Of a stretch of DNA of 64,000 nucleotides, positions 46,638 to 59,300 are shown one piece after another. A program made the translations under genes and the position numbers. Position 1 is the first letter of the stretch. Each line of letters begins with the position of its first letter. The stretch is from Macrostomum hystrix. Its lineage: Eukaryota; Platyhelminthes; Macrostomidae. The notes under the pieces were generated by a model. That model ran no database searches. It had not been told where the DNA came from and saw nothing but the letters and a program-made list of their open reading frames with translations. The stretch covers positions 1,787,501 to 1,851,500 of the forward strand of contig CATNEN010000037.1 in assembly GCA_950097015.1 (NCBI GenBank), read 5' to 3'.

Positions 46638-47742
46638 AGATGTATTAGAAACTTTCCTAAATATATCTCTAAACCATATGCAAAGTGCTAAGTTTGCCCT
46701 ATAATCCAAATGCAACACAAATTTCTGGCCTGATCCCTGATCTTCCTGTTGCATCCTTATCAAACACTTGGACATCATAAACTGTTATTCTAAACCTATA
46801 TAACAAATCAAAGAATGTAACTTTCTAGAGAGTTTTTATAATAGTTATAACTACAGTTGCTATGTTTTATGCCCACTAGGTGGAACATGGAAGTTGTGAC
46901 TTGGGGCTGTCCATGACTCCCAGCTGTCACTGCCTCTCAGTTTGTCACTCCCAGCTGCCACTGGTAGGCTGACCAATCTTTGACAGGTTCATGCCTAGGC
47001 TACATACTAAGAAACAGTGTGGTAGAGCAGATGTCATCATGCAGTGTCACTTAGTCCAGAAAGTAGTTGTTCATTATTGGCTACATTTAAGAGCTTCTAA
47101 AACTTAATTAGTAAAACAAGTGTATATTGTTCTCTAATATATGACATCTGTTTAGGTTACATATGCAATAAGGATTGGCTGTCTTCTTTCTTTAAATGTC
47201 CTATCTTTCCCTGTCTTATCAATCTACAGTTAAATTTCCTTTAAGCATTATCTTTCTATAGTCAATATGGCTTGCTGTCATTTTTAGATTTTTAAGATCT
47301 AGGTAGAGATAAGTATATATTTTATCTATTCACATATGTAAACACAAAAAAGTCTTTACTTTCTATTGTTTCTTTTTATCTATGAATTCATGCATAAAAC
47401 TTTTAACTGTAATGAAAGCACTATTTCAGCAAAAAGTAACTAGAATGGATTTCTCTCTTAACTAGCATATTTTATGAAAAATAAAGTGGACCTTTTAGAA
47501 TTTAGACCAATCAATCAATCAAATAAATAAAAAAGACATGGATCATAGTTTTTGTACTCAAAACTATAGTAGGGTCACTTAACTATAAGTAAGTAGGTAT
47601 TATGACTTCTAAAAATCCATGTGTGTTTTCATATTATGTATACTGCTGCTGTCAAATTATATACTTTTGTTAACTGCTTTGTAAGACTTTTTTAATTGTT
47701 CAAATGCTTTCTATTCAATAAGATTTTGTGTTTTACTTTTAC
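46638..47742. other. ADAP 5' flank
   Basis: AT-rich and non-coding, with a short (CAAT)n/(AAAT)n tract near 47,507-47,530. It presumably contains the ADAP promoter. Confidence 0.4.
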
Positions 47743-50028
47743 ATGGCTCAAACTAAAGTTGTCGCTATGGCAACTGCGGGGCCAATCGCGGCCATTTCAA
47801 TGCTAGCCAAGCTTGCAGAGAATCAGGTGTGCGCCGACTGCGCCCAGGCACCTTCATGCGCCGTCTCAGTCTGTGTCGGCGGAGCATTTATTTGCGGCGC
47901 CTGCGCGGTAGCTCATCGCCAGGCCGGCTATCGGACCAGATCAATTGAGCGCGACCGCTGGCAAGAGTCCGATACAGCTGCTCTGCTTGGCAACGCAGTC
48001 CTGGCTGACACTTTAGAGACGCAGCTGCCGCCATTCTATCGTCGGCCAAGGCCCAACGATGCGGCCGTGCTAAGAACCGAGTTCGTTCTAGCCAAGTACA
48101 AGCGCGGCGAGTTTTCCGATGCGGACAGGTTGGGTCTTGAGGCTAATTATAGTTTACATTCTAATTAGCGGATCCTTTTAAAATTATCTCAGTACCAATA
48201 ATTACTATAACGAAAGGGCTTATCGTGCGACAGCTTTAAGTGTTCACGTGGAATTCTCAAAGTAGGCTAAAACTGACCCTGTGACATGGGTGCGTCGCGT
48301 CACCCATTGATATGAAAACTTGACAAACTAGTTGTATTTTTTTAACTGCATACTGACCGCCTGAACCACTTGGAGACCACACTCCGATGCATGATACTTG
48401 CTGTAATAGTTCCGCGTACTGGTGTTCCAGTTCCACCAATTTGCTTGACCACTAGATGTACATCTGCCATATCGCATTGTCAAACAAACAGTTGTACGCT
48501 CTCACTGTGCCCTGGGTTTTGGCCCTCATGGCCTTAAATTGCTCGATAATCCCAATCTATGAGGATAACTCAGGAGCCGTTTTCTATTGGCTACTAATTT
48601 ATCTAAGTTGAGGCCTGCTGAAACCCTACCGTGTCCAGGCAAGCGGCCTACCATCGCTGCGGCGGCGGTTTTGTCAAGTCGGGCCTACTTATGAAGCGCC
48701 TAAGCACATCTCCTGTTGTGCAATTAAATAGCGGCGGAAAATTTTCACAGCGGCGTTTTGAACTCTCCGAGCGCGATAATTATTTGCGTTACTATGGAGA
48801 CGAGACAGCCGAGTCGCCTGTTAAAGCGTCTGTGCCGTTGGATCAGCTAAATGTGGCAATGGTTGGCGCTCTTATTGAATCTGCGCATCCGCACCTAATG
48901 ATGGTTCGTTGTGACTATTTCGTAATGTGAAATGCGCATGAAGTACAGACATGACAGAAGTTTTAAAAAGTTGTAGCGGTAAAATACTTGCTGGTTATAC
49001 GATACTTATAGATTTATGGATAAGAAAGATTCTAGCAGCGGCTACACTGTTAAGAAGATTAAGTCGTGGTTTATGACACGATGGGTGTTTTCGAGAATGC
49101 TGTTTTCAAAAACAGGTTTAAGAGGATACTATTTTTAGCAGCAGTGTTTAGAGGGTACTATTTTTAGCATTAGGGTTAAGAGAATTCTATTTTTAGCAGT
49201 AGGGTTAAGAGGATACTATTTTTAGCAGTAGGGTTAAGAGGATACTATTTTTATCAGCAGGCTTAAGAGTATGCTGTTTAGCAGTAGGGTTAAAAGTGCT
49301 ATTTTTAGCACAATCTACTGCCATTAGCTAGCACTATTAAGGTTAAGTTAATGCTTTTTAATGTTTTATAATGTTTTAGTAAACTCCTTCTCACTGTCAC
49401 GTGCATCACGTGCACTGGACTTTAGGCGATCATTTTTTTACTGAGTTCTAATCGCTCCTCATATGAGTACTCGTAACTCTCACTCACTTTCTCTCTACTC
49501 GAAATTCAGGTAAGCTACCCGTGCGGCGAGTGCACCAGGAGCCTGTATGTTTATCACGCGAACGGCCAGGAGATAGTTGCCTGGTACAACGCTATACGCG
49601 GATGTCAGTACTACAGGCTGCGCATGTCACTTGTACCGCCAGAGCGACTTCTGCAGCTCTCCTATGAGCCTCGTCTAGCCGATTGGCTGAGCAAGACAGG
49701 GCCGAGACTGTCTGAGCCATGGCGCAGGCGTTGGTGCCTTTTGCTAAGGCGCAGCCTACTATATTACTCTGGCTGCATGCAGCCAATGGCCAAAGGCGAG
49801 CTTTGGTTAGGCGAGTCGCCAGCCTATCAGGCCAGGCCAGGACCGCCTGTCGGTCTCAGGCGCAAACCGGTTGGTCACGTGTTCACCATCAGCACGCCGG
49901 AGAGAGAGTACGCCTTCTCGACTGACAGCGCCGAGGCCTGCCGACGCTGGCTGGCCGCTATTGTCGATTTAATGACTGTACCGCCTACTCCGCAGGACTT
50001 TGCCTACTGTAATAAAGCTTGTTCTTGA
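47743..50028 (+). CDS. ADAP1: ADAP / centaurin-alpha: ArfGAP with dual PH domains
   Basis: Exons 47,743-48,128, 48,639-48,903 and 49,510-50,028 are phase-compatible and give 389 aa (human ADAP1 is 374). I use the ATG at 47,743. Exon 1 holds the ArfGAP zinc finger (CADC, 17 residues, CGAC, then AVAHRQ with the family Arg) and the FYRRPRPNDAAVLRTEF and AKYKRGEF segments typical of ADAP. Exon 2 starts PH1 (GFVKSGLLMKR, FSQRRFELSERDNYLRYYGD). Exon 3 finishes PH1 (LYVYHANGQEIVAWYNAIRG) and encodes PH2 (RRRWCLLLRRSLLYY, FTISTPEREYAFSTDS, CRRWLAAI). Family role: binds inositol phosphates and PIP3 and promotes GTP hydrolysis by Arf6. An AATAAA lies inside the last codons, and a 24-bp minisatellite follows the stop. 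Confidence 0.93.
48487..48575 (+). mobile_element. SINE 2 fragment (ADAP intron 1)
   Basis: Contains agttgtacgctctcactgtg and ttggccctcatggccttaaa, matching the non-tRNA half of the SINE 2 copy at 42,862-43,090. The head is missing. Confidence 0.55.
49095..49300. repeat. 29-bp tandem array (ADAP intron 2)
   Basis: About six or seven imperfect copies of a 29-bp unit, core actatttttagcagtagggt followed by taagagg. Confidence 0.88.
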
Positions 50029-50104
50029 ATTCCATCGGCGACTACGTCAACCTTGCTGTGAGCTGTCATCTCTAATCTCTAGTCCTTTTCCCTGTTACTA
50101 ATAC

Positions 50105-50485
50105 ATGCCTTACACCAGTTCCAGGTACCTGTCCTTCACCTGTTCCAGCTACCTGTCCTACACCTGTTCCAGCTACCTGTACTAAACATGTTCCAGCTAC
50201 CTGTCCTACACCTGTTCCAGCTACCTGTCCTACACCTGTTCCAGCTACCTGTCCTACACCTGTTCCAGCTATCTGTCCTACACCTGTTCCAGCTACCTGT
50301 CCTACACCTGTTCCAGCTACCTGTCCTACACCTGCTCCAAGTACCTGTCCTACACCCATTCCAGCTACCTGTCCTACACCTGTTCCAAGTACCTGTCCTA
50401 CACCCATTCCAGCTACCTGTCCTACACCTGTTCCAAGTACCTGTCCTACACCCATTCCAGCTACCTGTCTTACACCTGTTCTACG
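50105..50485. repeat. 24-bp tandem array downstream of ADAP
   Basis: About 16 copies of a 24-bp unit, core ccagctacctgtcctacacc. It begins about 75 nt after the ADAP stop, so it may be in the 3'UTR. Frames are open on both strands because the unit is a multiple of 3. Confidence 0.96.
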
Positions 50486-51470
50486 CTATTGCTGTACTAT
50501 ATATTCCTTCTAGCCCAATCTAAAGGTAACAAGTCCATTGTTCTCACGTCCTGTTTCTCACTAGTCTTAAGTCCAATAACAAAGTTCGACCAGTTTTAAT
50601 CGGTTCAAATCTTCTTGAATTCAAGCAGATGTACAAAATTACTGTGAATGTTTGTTTATTTTATTCATTTATTTTGTTTTTTCCTAACCCTACATAACAT
50701 ACCTTATTACCTTATAAGATAATAAGTATTGTCATTCCGGTCAAACATACTTTGTTTCTTACCTCGCAATTATTATTTGTTTAGTTGATAATGATTTTGT
50801 CGCTTAATACCGTTAATTATTATCAAAATGACGAGTCGGAAGTACTCCTGTAAAAATTGTTTTTGCAGCTGTTACATTGCAATTCATGATAGAAATCACA
50901 CTTATTCACCCCCGTACTAAGCACTAAAATTTACTAACTTACTAACTTTAGTTAGTAAAAACTATAAACCTATTCTATTTTCCTTAATGGTGTTCGTTTA
51001 ATTAGTAAAACAAAAGTACTAGAGCTCTGAGCGAACCTCAATTAGAAATCTTCCATACTTAAACGGATTCATTTCGCGTGCTTTCAGTTTCATCTATTTG
51101 AAAAGTAATCTTTTAGGTTTACGAATCTAAATTATATTGACGTGTAAGTTCAAACTAGTGATTAATCAGACTAAGAAATAATGTATAATATTTGAACATG
51201 CTGTATTGTGGCTGTGTTAGACTATTGTGATCTATAGTTTTATTTATTCGTTTTTAAGTTAATTTTTTGTTATTTATTTCGAATATATAATTTATAAGCA
51301 TGGTTAGCCCAATGACCACTAGAGGAAGAAGGATGGGACACTTCGTTTCTTGGAAATGTATAAAATGCAGATTTTCACGGAAAATGCACTAGTGAGATAG
51401 GAACTTCAACATTTCTTCACATGTAAAGTTTATAAATTTTTATTGAAAGCAGAATCAATGTACTCGTATA
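50486..51470. other. AT-rich intergenic sequence
   Basis: No coding signal or recognisable element. Confidence 0.4.
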
Positions 51471-51561
51471 ATTCTTGAACGCTTACGAGTGCGTCAATGG
51501 GAAAAGCACGAGTGCGCGAAGCGCACTTTTCCCATTGACGCACGAGTAAGCGTTCAAGAAT
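51471..51561. repeat. 91-bp near-perfect hairpin
   Basis: The left arm (51,471-51,506) is the inverted complement of the right arm (51,526-51,561) over 36 bp with two adjacent mismatches. The loop contains a second palindrome, agtgcgcgaagcgcact. The motif cacgagt recurs in the same orientation in the loop and the right arm. It could be a very short foldback element. Confidence 0.85.
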
Positions 51562-51679
51562 TTCATTCCTATTAGAGCCATTCTAACCATAGACAAAATT
51601 CATATTAAGAATAAAGTGTGGACGGAGGAAAGAGAGAGGGGGTTAAAAATAAATCAAATACATATAAATAAATTGTTTG

Positions 51680-51711
51680 CGTGCAGGAACGGAGAGTGTC
51701 ATTCCTGCACG
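51680..51711. repeat. Small hairpin with 10-bp perfect stem
   Basis: cgtgcaggaa and ttcctgcacg are separated by 12 nt. Related words (ttcctgcacg, ttcccgcacg) recur up to 51,790, suggesting a decayed foldback repeat. Confidence 0.65.
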
Positions 51712-52500
51712 ATGTCCATGTGTAAAACAGTGGAGATTTGGCCATAGATTATTTCATTCCTGCACGACTGCCTTCATTCCCGCACGCTGGCTCAAATAAG
51801 AATGCTGTTCTTTTTATCTTTTATGTGTTATCAAACGAAGGTAGAGGCGTAGCTTATGACGTGAAAATAGCTTGACCAGTTTAATTTTATTAAAAAAGAT
51901 AATCAAATAGTTAGATTGATTTGTTTTATTGATTGACTTATTTATTTGCACACTAATTGATCATTGTAAACAATACTGTTTACAATCATAAACATCAATG
52001 ACATGTCAATGATGATCAATGACAATCAATGACAACAAACATAACAACCAGATTTATCGCAGTGCATTGGACAAGTATCAGCGGGTATATCACAAGTGAC
52101 ATTATTCGGTATAGGTCCAAGAGCCAATCAGCCAATTAGTAAATGAGCAAATAAATGAGCAACCATATATCCAGTCTATTTCTCGAACTGAGAAGGCATG
52201 CACCCAGATCGCGTCCTGTAGGCCGTTTGCCGAAGTATAACGACTAGCTTAGAATCATTGCTAACTTGCTGATTATCGTCGTCGATATCATCGTATACGT
52301 TGCCTTGTCTTCCTGATGTCTTCCTGCTACTGCTACATATTGATTGTCTATGTCAGAAGCTCAAGCAATCAGTATAAACAAAAAATATATTTCTACCCGC
52401 ACTGTTGCCTACTTATAGTAGCGTCTGTTGTTCATTTGCAATATATGTGATTTTCGAAGGTAGACAGTTTTTGTGCAAGAATACTTACAGCAGTGATGCT
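51712..52500. other. AT-rich intergenic sequence
   Basis: Nothing beyond short direct repeats of tcaatgac near 51,990-52,035. Confidence 0.4.
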
Positions 52501-52504
52501 GATT

Positions 52505-53500
52505 ACTTAATTCTGATGGTATTTTCGCGAATGTGTCAATATATGTATATTCTTGTATCCATATGAAAGGTATAAACAGTATTTTAGCAAAATGCGCACA
52601 TTGTAAGTTGTGTACATCGAACTAATTGTACTTTCGCAAATGTACTGCATCAGGCTGACTGTATTTAGTATACTGCAGGTAAGCTAATTTTTAATCACCA
52701 GGCATATAGTGACGATATAAAAACATGTTTTTGGACGGGAGCTGTAGCATCGTATCGACTATTGCCCGATCGTGATGGATTGATAGATGAATGGATGGAT
52801 TTAAACAGGTTTTTGTGTACGATATAAGGCATTTTACTTTTTAAAAAATTATTTCTTTTTTTAAACCTTAAGAAAATACAGAAATTTCTTTAAAGGTTGT
52901 CATTAAGTGGAGGTTAGGTTTACAATTTGGGATGAATAAATACATCGATAGAACTAAAAGTACAAAGTATAGTAAAAACGAAAAGAATGAAAATGGCAAT
53001 CATAGATTTTTTTTGCTGATGTGTAGTGCTCGATGTTTTTTTACCATAGACATTCAATCGAAGGTAAAAGCAGCATTTGCGCAAAAGTAACGTATTGATG
53101 ATGCATTTTTTCCGATAGTATTTTTGCGAAAATACGGATTCGGATTCGAATTAAGTAGTACTAAAATTATTATTTCTGATTGTATTTTCGCGAAAATACA
53201 GCTATGTGTTCTCATACGAAGATGAAGACAGTATTTGTGCAATAGTATCGAATGTAGTACTAATGAATATTACATTTCTGATGGTAGTTTTCGCGAAAAT
53301 ATGAGACGTGCCTCAAACGAATGTGTTTTTCGAAAATTTTCGAAAACACCACTACTTAAAGTAGCGGTGATGACTATATCTGATGGTACTTTTGCGAAAG
53401 CATTGAGTTAATTGCTGCAGTAAAGTAATACCAACAAGAAAAAACTGTTTTGCTACCCATATTTCATGGTGTTCTATTTACTTTCGCGAAAGTATATGTA
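52505..53500. repeat. Dispersed palindrome series (TTTTCGCGAAAA)
   Basis: At least six related sites: 52,519-52,533, 53,118-53,135, 53,182-53,199 (perfect 18-bp palindrome gtattttcgcgaaaatac), about 53,286-53,302, about 53,388-53,400 and 53,479-53,494 (perfect 16-bp tactttcgcgaaagta). Several are preceded by ttctgatggta, and the later ones lie 64-104 bp apart, so this looks like an old tandem repeat of about 100 bp whose palindrome has stayed recognisable. Confidence 0.7.
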
Positions 53501-54247
53501 CGTAATGTGCAGCGTGCAAATGCGTGAAAAGTTAAAATGCGTGATGTGTTCTATATTTAGAAATACTCTGCTTTGGATGGATTGGTACAGTAACAGTTGC
53601 CCCGGAGCGATAGTTGCTTTAACAGTTGCTCCGGAGCGATTGTTTATACACGGTGACTTATTCGCTCCAGACCGAGTGTCATATTCTGCAGTGATTGCTA
53701 GTATGCAGCATATATGCTAGTGCTATAGATGATAGTGCATCTGACGGGATGCTGAGTTTGGAATTTCTGTGATTAACAGTTAGTACGTAAGGAGAATCCA
53801 AGTGGTGTGCCAAAAATCGGCAACCCTACTGGCATTCACCCCGGAGCATTTTTCGATGCTTATTTAGTGTCATCTCTGTGTCATCATAATGCAGAGGGCG
53901 AAAAGTACATAAAAGTTTTATGACCACGAGAGTTGCCTGCAGAAAAAAATCTCACCGACATTTGTATCAAACGTGACCTATTTACCATCACGATTTTAAT
54001 TGTAGTTGTGTTCTGCTCGTAAAGAGGTTTCATACTATTTTTACGTTATATAAGAGTGAACGACTCCATGTAAAATTAAAAATATTCTAAAACTCATAAA
54101 AAATTAATTACTACATAAATAAAAAAATGACACAAGCTTGACGAATGTTTTGGTTATGTGTAACCGTAGAAAAGCCGGTACAAATTTAGTTTGTGCTTTC
54201 TTAGAAGCTATTCTTAATATGTTAATCTTGAGATTATAATAGAAAGT
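53501..54247. other. AT-rich intergenic sequence
   Basis: A short direct repeat (cccggagcgatagttgc / tccggagcgattgtt) occurs near 53,590-53,645. No gene is seen. Confidence 0.4.
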
Positions 54248-55065
54248 GCTTATTCCCACGGTCCCGTGCCAATATTTTCAATTTTATCCACACGGATCCG
54301 TGCCGATAATTTCTGCTTATCCACACGGCAGCTTGTATGAATATAGGTCTACAACTCATATATGCCGTGCCGTTAATTTCAATTTTATCCACACAGATCT
54401 GTGCCGATAATTCTCTGCCTGTCCACACGGCAGCTTGTTTTGCCGATAACTTTAAGAACTTAAAGCACATATTTTACAGGAACTGTGTAGCAATTTTCAT
54501 GTACTATATACAATTGGTCATACATGTTTTCCAGAACCTGCAGTTACCTGTAGTAGGGCGTCTTTTAATTACGAGCAATGCACACGTTAAATTTCGAATA
54601 ATCGTTAATTTCGAATAATCGTTAATTTCGAATAATCGTTAATTTCGAATAATCGTTAATTTCGAATAATCGTTAATTTCGAATAATATGCAACATTGCT
54701 AACAATTGCATGAAGAATCGCGCTGACATTTGTATTGCACACGCGCTTGAAATATGATATGATGCACATGCGCAAATGATAACTATTGACTTGTTACCGT
54801 ACGAAAATAAGGTTTCAGAAACTCGACGAAAGCATGTCCTCTGCTTTCCTCCGCGCTTTCCTCTGCGAATCTTTACAATTGTGTGTCCTTCGGACTTAGG
54901 CGTTAAATTCTTGAGAGTTAAAACAGTCTCCCAATGCTTTTGCTGGACAATTTTCTTAGTTGTAGACCTATTCATACAAGCTGCCGTGAGGATAAGCAGA
55001 AAATTATCGGCACGGATCCGTGTGGATAAAATTGAAATTATCGCCACGGGACCGTGGGAATAAGC
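54248..55065. mobile_element. 818-bp foldback element, ~105-bp inverted repeats
   Basis: The left end gcttattcccacggtcccgt is mirrored by the right end acgggaccgtgggaataagc. The arms (54,248-54,356 and about 54,959-55,065) share acacggatccgtgccgataa and cagcttgtatgaat. A partial extra copy of the arm lies inside at about 54,358-54,440. The ends are compatible with a TA target duplication (TA|TTCCC..GGGAA|TA), as in Tc1/mariner-type MITEs, but the match extends two bases beyond, so this is uncertain. No transposase is present. Confidence 0.82.
54585..54690. repeat. 18-bp tandem repeat inside the foldback element
   Basis: About six copies of aatttcgaataatcgtta. Confidence 0.93.
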
Positions 55066-56306
55066 TCTGCCATTATAATAACTATGTACGTAGCAAGAAT
55101 TGGTATGGCTTTATATTTATGCATCTTTAACTACGATAAACACTCGAAAATGCAACATTTAATTTTTTGTTTATGTTCATCTTAAAACTCTTGACTAGAC
55201 GTGGCTAGAGTAAGGGACAATGCCAAGCCAAAGCCCAAGTGTTAATCATACTAGATAGGCTATGAACTGTATTATTGTAATGACGAAAAAAGAAGAATAA
55301 GTTAGACGAAGTTCGTATAAGTAGGTTGGTAGGTTAGTTTCAGTATTTTGGAAAGAACACTATTGAGAAATGCTATGTTCAAGACTAGCATAAGTAAGCA
55401 CAGGCATAACCTAAGGAAAGCAAAGCTTAAATTAAAAAAGCAATAAATTAAATTAGGCCTATACACTATAATTTAACCTCAGGAGAGTTGCCATCTCTCC
55501 TTTGTCATTTTATAGGCCTATTAAATTGTGAACATCTTAAGTATGAACTCTGAGTGTAATACTTTGCCATTCACTTTGGTATCAGATTTTTTGTTAAATA
55601 CCATGTTTAAGAATATGAATGTATGACCTAGGCCTAAAGTTACCAGTCCAGAGGTTCAAACTAAAAAATCGCCTCATTATGAAAGTACATTAAAAGAAAA
55701 AATAACTTTATATTGCTTTTCTACACTTCAATATAAATATTCCATTTTTTATTAAAGTTAAGACCAGAGTTCTTGCAGCTTTGAATATCTCACAACACAA
55801 GCTAGTTGGATTGTCAACAAAGTTATTAGTGACTTAAGTCTGTGAGTTCTGTGTTTACTGACATTTCTGGTGATTACATTTTTATGCAGTGAAGGTGGCA
55901 ATAGTAGCCAACTTGTAAAAGTTGTAAAACTTGTAACAACTTGTAAAAATTCTATGAATATTGGTACTAGGGCATTTCAGTACTAGCCACTGATTTTTGG
56001 TATACCTCCTAAGATGGATGGATATATATATCATTCCATTTACTGATATCTTAGACTTGGTCACTATTATTATTTAACTTACCAACAAAATATGTTGTCC
56101 TAATAATATACTGTCTAGATAAATATATTTATGTCAATATAAGTTTTTATAACCCAACTTACAGTCTTCTCATTAGAAAAAAAATCCAGGAATTAGGATA
56201 GTAGCTGTTTAACAGCTGATTTTAACATTTATGTTTTGTTTGCACTTGCAGTTAACAATATCAGCCGGCAAATTGTATCAGTCTATTCAATATCTGTGCC
56301 ACAAAA
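55066..56306. other. MPI 5' flank
   Basis: AT-rich with several taggccta palindromes (55,455, 55,513 and 55,630 areas). It should contain the MPI promoter. No coding signal. Confidence 0.4.
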
Positions 56307-59300
56307 ATGCAATCACTAAAATGTGCTTATCAGAACTATGCTTGGGGCAAAGTTGGCAGTGACAGCAAAGTTTTCTGCTTTCTAAAGCAATCTGGCCAAT
56401 ACACTTTCCAAGATGCTGATGCAAGTAAACCATTTGCTGAGGTGAGTTGAATGTTTGCTACACATTTAGTATTTAATTTGATTCATATTTTTATGGTATT
56501 AATTAATTCAAGGTGTACTCATACTATGGAAAAAATATGCTAATAATATATAATAAATAATAATACTTGATTACACCTGCCCTACTCAGTCCTGATGTGC
56601 AGCCAACAGCACAGCCACTGTATCTAAAGATGGTGAATAGCTGTTCAGTCCATAGACTGGGGGTGTCACACACTTACCCTCAATTACGCTGGCTAGTGCT
56701 GTTACCCTGGTATTTAACAGCTGGGTGAACTGAAGTTTTGCATAAGTGGAGTCGGGAATCGAACCCCCGACTAGCCGGCCTTCAAGTAAGTAGTGAGTCT
56801 GACGCTCTAACCACTAGGCAACAACCCCCTCATTGGGCTAGAATCCCCATTTATTTTAAAGTTCTTCCACAGACCGAATTTACAAAATCAATATCACTTC
56901 TAATAATACATTAATCAATCAATCAGTCGATCAATCAATGATATCAAAATTCGATATGTAAGAATTTATCCTAACTCTCCGAGTCTCCCCATTCAGCTGT
57001 GGATGGGCTGCCATCCTTCAGGCCCGTCACAGCTGCTAGACAAGCCCGGCACCTCCCTGCTTGACTGGCTGTTGGCCAATCCCCAGCTAGCCGGCGGTGC
57101 TAGCGTGTCAGACGGCCTGCCGTTCCTATTCAAAGTGCTGGCCGTGGCGAAGCCGCTGTCTATTCAGGCGCATCCGGACAAGTCTCTAGCTGGCAGGTTG
57201 CACGCCGAACAGCCGGACGTGTACAAGGATGCTAATCACAAACCGGAGATGGCCATAGCCCTGACACCATTCAAAGCTCTGTGCGGCTTTAGGCCGGTTA
57301 GCCAGATAGCCGCCTACTGCTGCGAGCAGTTGCCGGATCAGCTGGCCCCGATTGTCGGTGAAGACGGCTTTGCCGCCCTGCGCGGCGCTGTCAACGCCTA
57401 CGCTGGCAGCGATCGGGCCAAAGAGGCAGTTCGCTTGGCCTACGGCAATCTGATGCGCCAGCCGGACTCCGCTGTGCGAAAATGCCTGGACAGCCTGCTG
57501 GCTTTGGACAATGACGCTTGCCGGCTGCTGCCGCTGCTGCGAGAGGTGAGGGGGTCGATTTCAATGCCCGACTTGGCTGTGATCTGCGATCGATCGGAGG
57601 GTATCAGCTGATCGATTGGAGGATAACAGCTGATCGATGGGAGGTGGTATCAGCTGATCGATGGGAGGTGGTAACAGCTGATCGATGGGAGGTGGTAACA
57701 GCTGATCGATGGGAGGTGGTAACAGCTGATCGATGGGAGGTGGTAACAGCTGATCGATGGGAGGTGGTAACAGCTGATCGATGGGAGGTAAATAGCTGAT
57801 CGATCGAGGGTAACAGCAGATCGATGGGAGGTAAACAGCTGATCGATGGGAGGTGGTAACAGCTGATCGATGGGAGGTGGTAACAGCTGATCGATGGGAG
57901 GTGGTAACAGCTGATCGATGGGAGGTGGTAACAGCTGATCGATGGGAGGTGGTAACAGCTGATCGATAGGAGGTATCAGCTGATTGATGGGAGGTATCAG
58001 CTGATCGATGGGAGGTATCAGCTGATCGATGGGAGGTATCAGCTGATCGATGGGAGGTATCAGCTGATCGATGGGAGGTATCAGCTGATCGATGGGAGGT
58101 ATCAGCTGATCGATGGGAGGTGGTAACAGCTGATCGATGGGAGGTATCAGCTGATCTATGAGAGGTATAAGCTGATCTATGGGAGGTATAAGCTGATCTA
58201 TGGGAGGTATAAGCTGATCGATGGGAGGTGGTAACAGCTGATCGATGGGAGGTATCAGCTGATCGATGGGAGGTATCAGCTGATCGATGGGAGGTATAAG
58301 CTGATCGATGGGAGGTGGTAACAGCTGATCGATGGGAGGTATAAGCTGATCGATGGGAGGTATCAGCTGATCGATGGGAGGTATCAGCTGATCGATGGGA
58401 GGTATCAGCTGATCGATGGGAGGTGGTAACAGCTGATCGATGGGAGGTATCAGCTGATCTATGAGAGGTATAAGCTGATCTATGGGAGGTATAAGCTGAT
58501 CTATGGGAGGTATAAGCTGATCGATGGGAGGTGGTATCAGCTGATCGAAGGGAGGTAACAGCTGATCGGTTGGAGGATATCAGCTGATCGAAGCTACCAG
58601 TTAAAAGACTCACAATTTTATTCGCGATGTTAATTGTAAAAGAACTTTTTTTATTTTTAGGCTGGTTAAAAGCACTTAAATATGATTAGGCAGCCGAAGA
58701 TAAAAGCTTTGAAAAAGTGCAAATGTTAATTAGCGTGCATAGATTCTTGATTTTCACATTTATTTGAATTTTATAATTCTGCAAGACATGGAAATTCGCT
58801 TAATTTCTGACAAGTAAGCCTCTGTTATATTTACGGATATAGGAGACAAGCTGTCCGACCGAATGACCGTACTTTATTCAAAATATGTTTCATAAATAAT
58901 ATCTTATTCACAATCCATGTCTCATTGGTCATATCTCACTCATAATCTACGTCTCATTGGTCATATCTCACTCACAATCCATGTCTCATTGGTGATATCT
59001 CACAATCCATGTCTCATTGATGATATCTCACAATCCATGTCTCATTGGTGATATCTCACAATCCATGTCTCATTGGACATATCTCACTCATAAGCCATGC
59101 CTCACAATGTGCACGCGCAGATCCATGCCGACTTTCCCGGTGACATCGGCTGCCTATCCGTATTCTTCATGAACCTGGTGCACCTGCAGCCTGGCGAGGC
59201 CATCTTCCTAGCAGCTAATCTGCCGCACGCCTATCTCAGCGGCGACTGCATCGAGTGCATGGCGTGCTCGGACAACGTAGTCCGGGCCGGACTAACGCCA

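Noticed and set aside
54337-55063. Short ORFs within the foldback element
   Set aside because: Formed by the inverted arms themselves. No transposase signature is present.
57561-58613. 350-codon minus-strand ORF rich in SHRSAD
   Set aside because: Antisense translation of the 21/24-bp MPI intron array.
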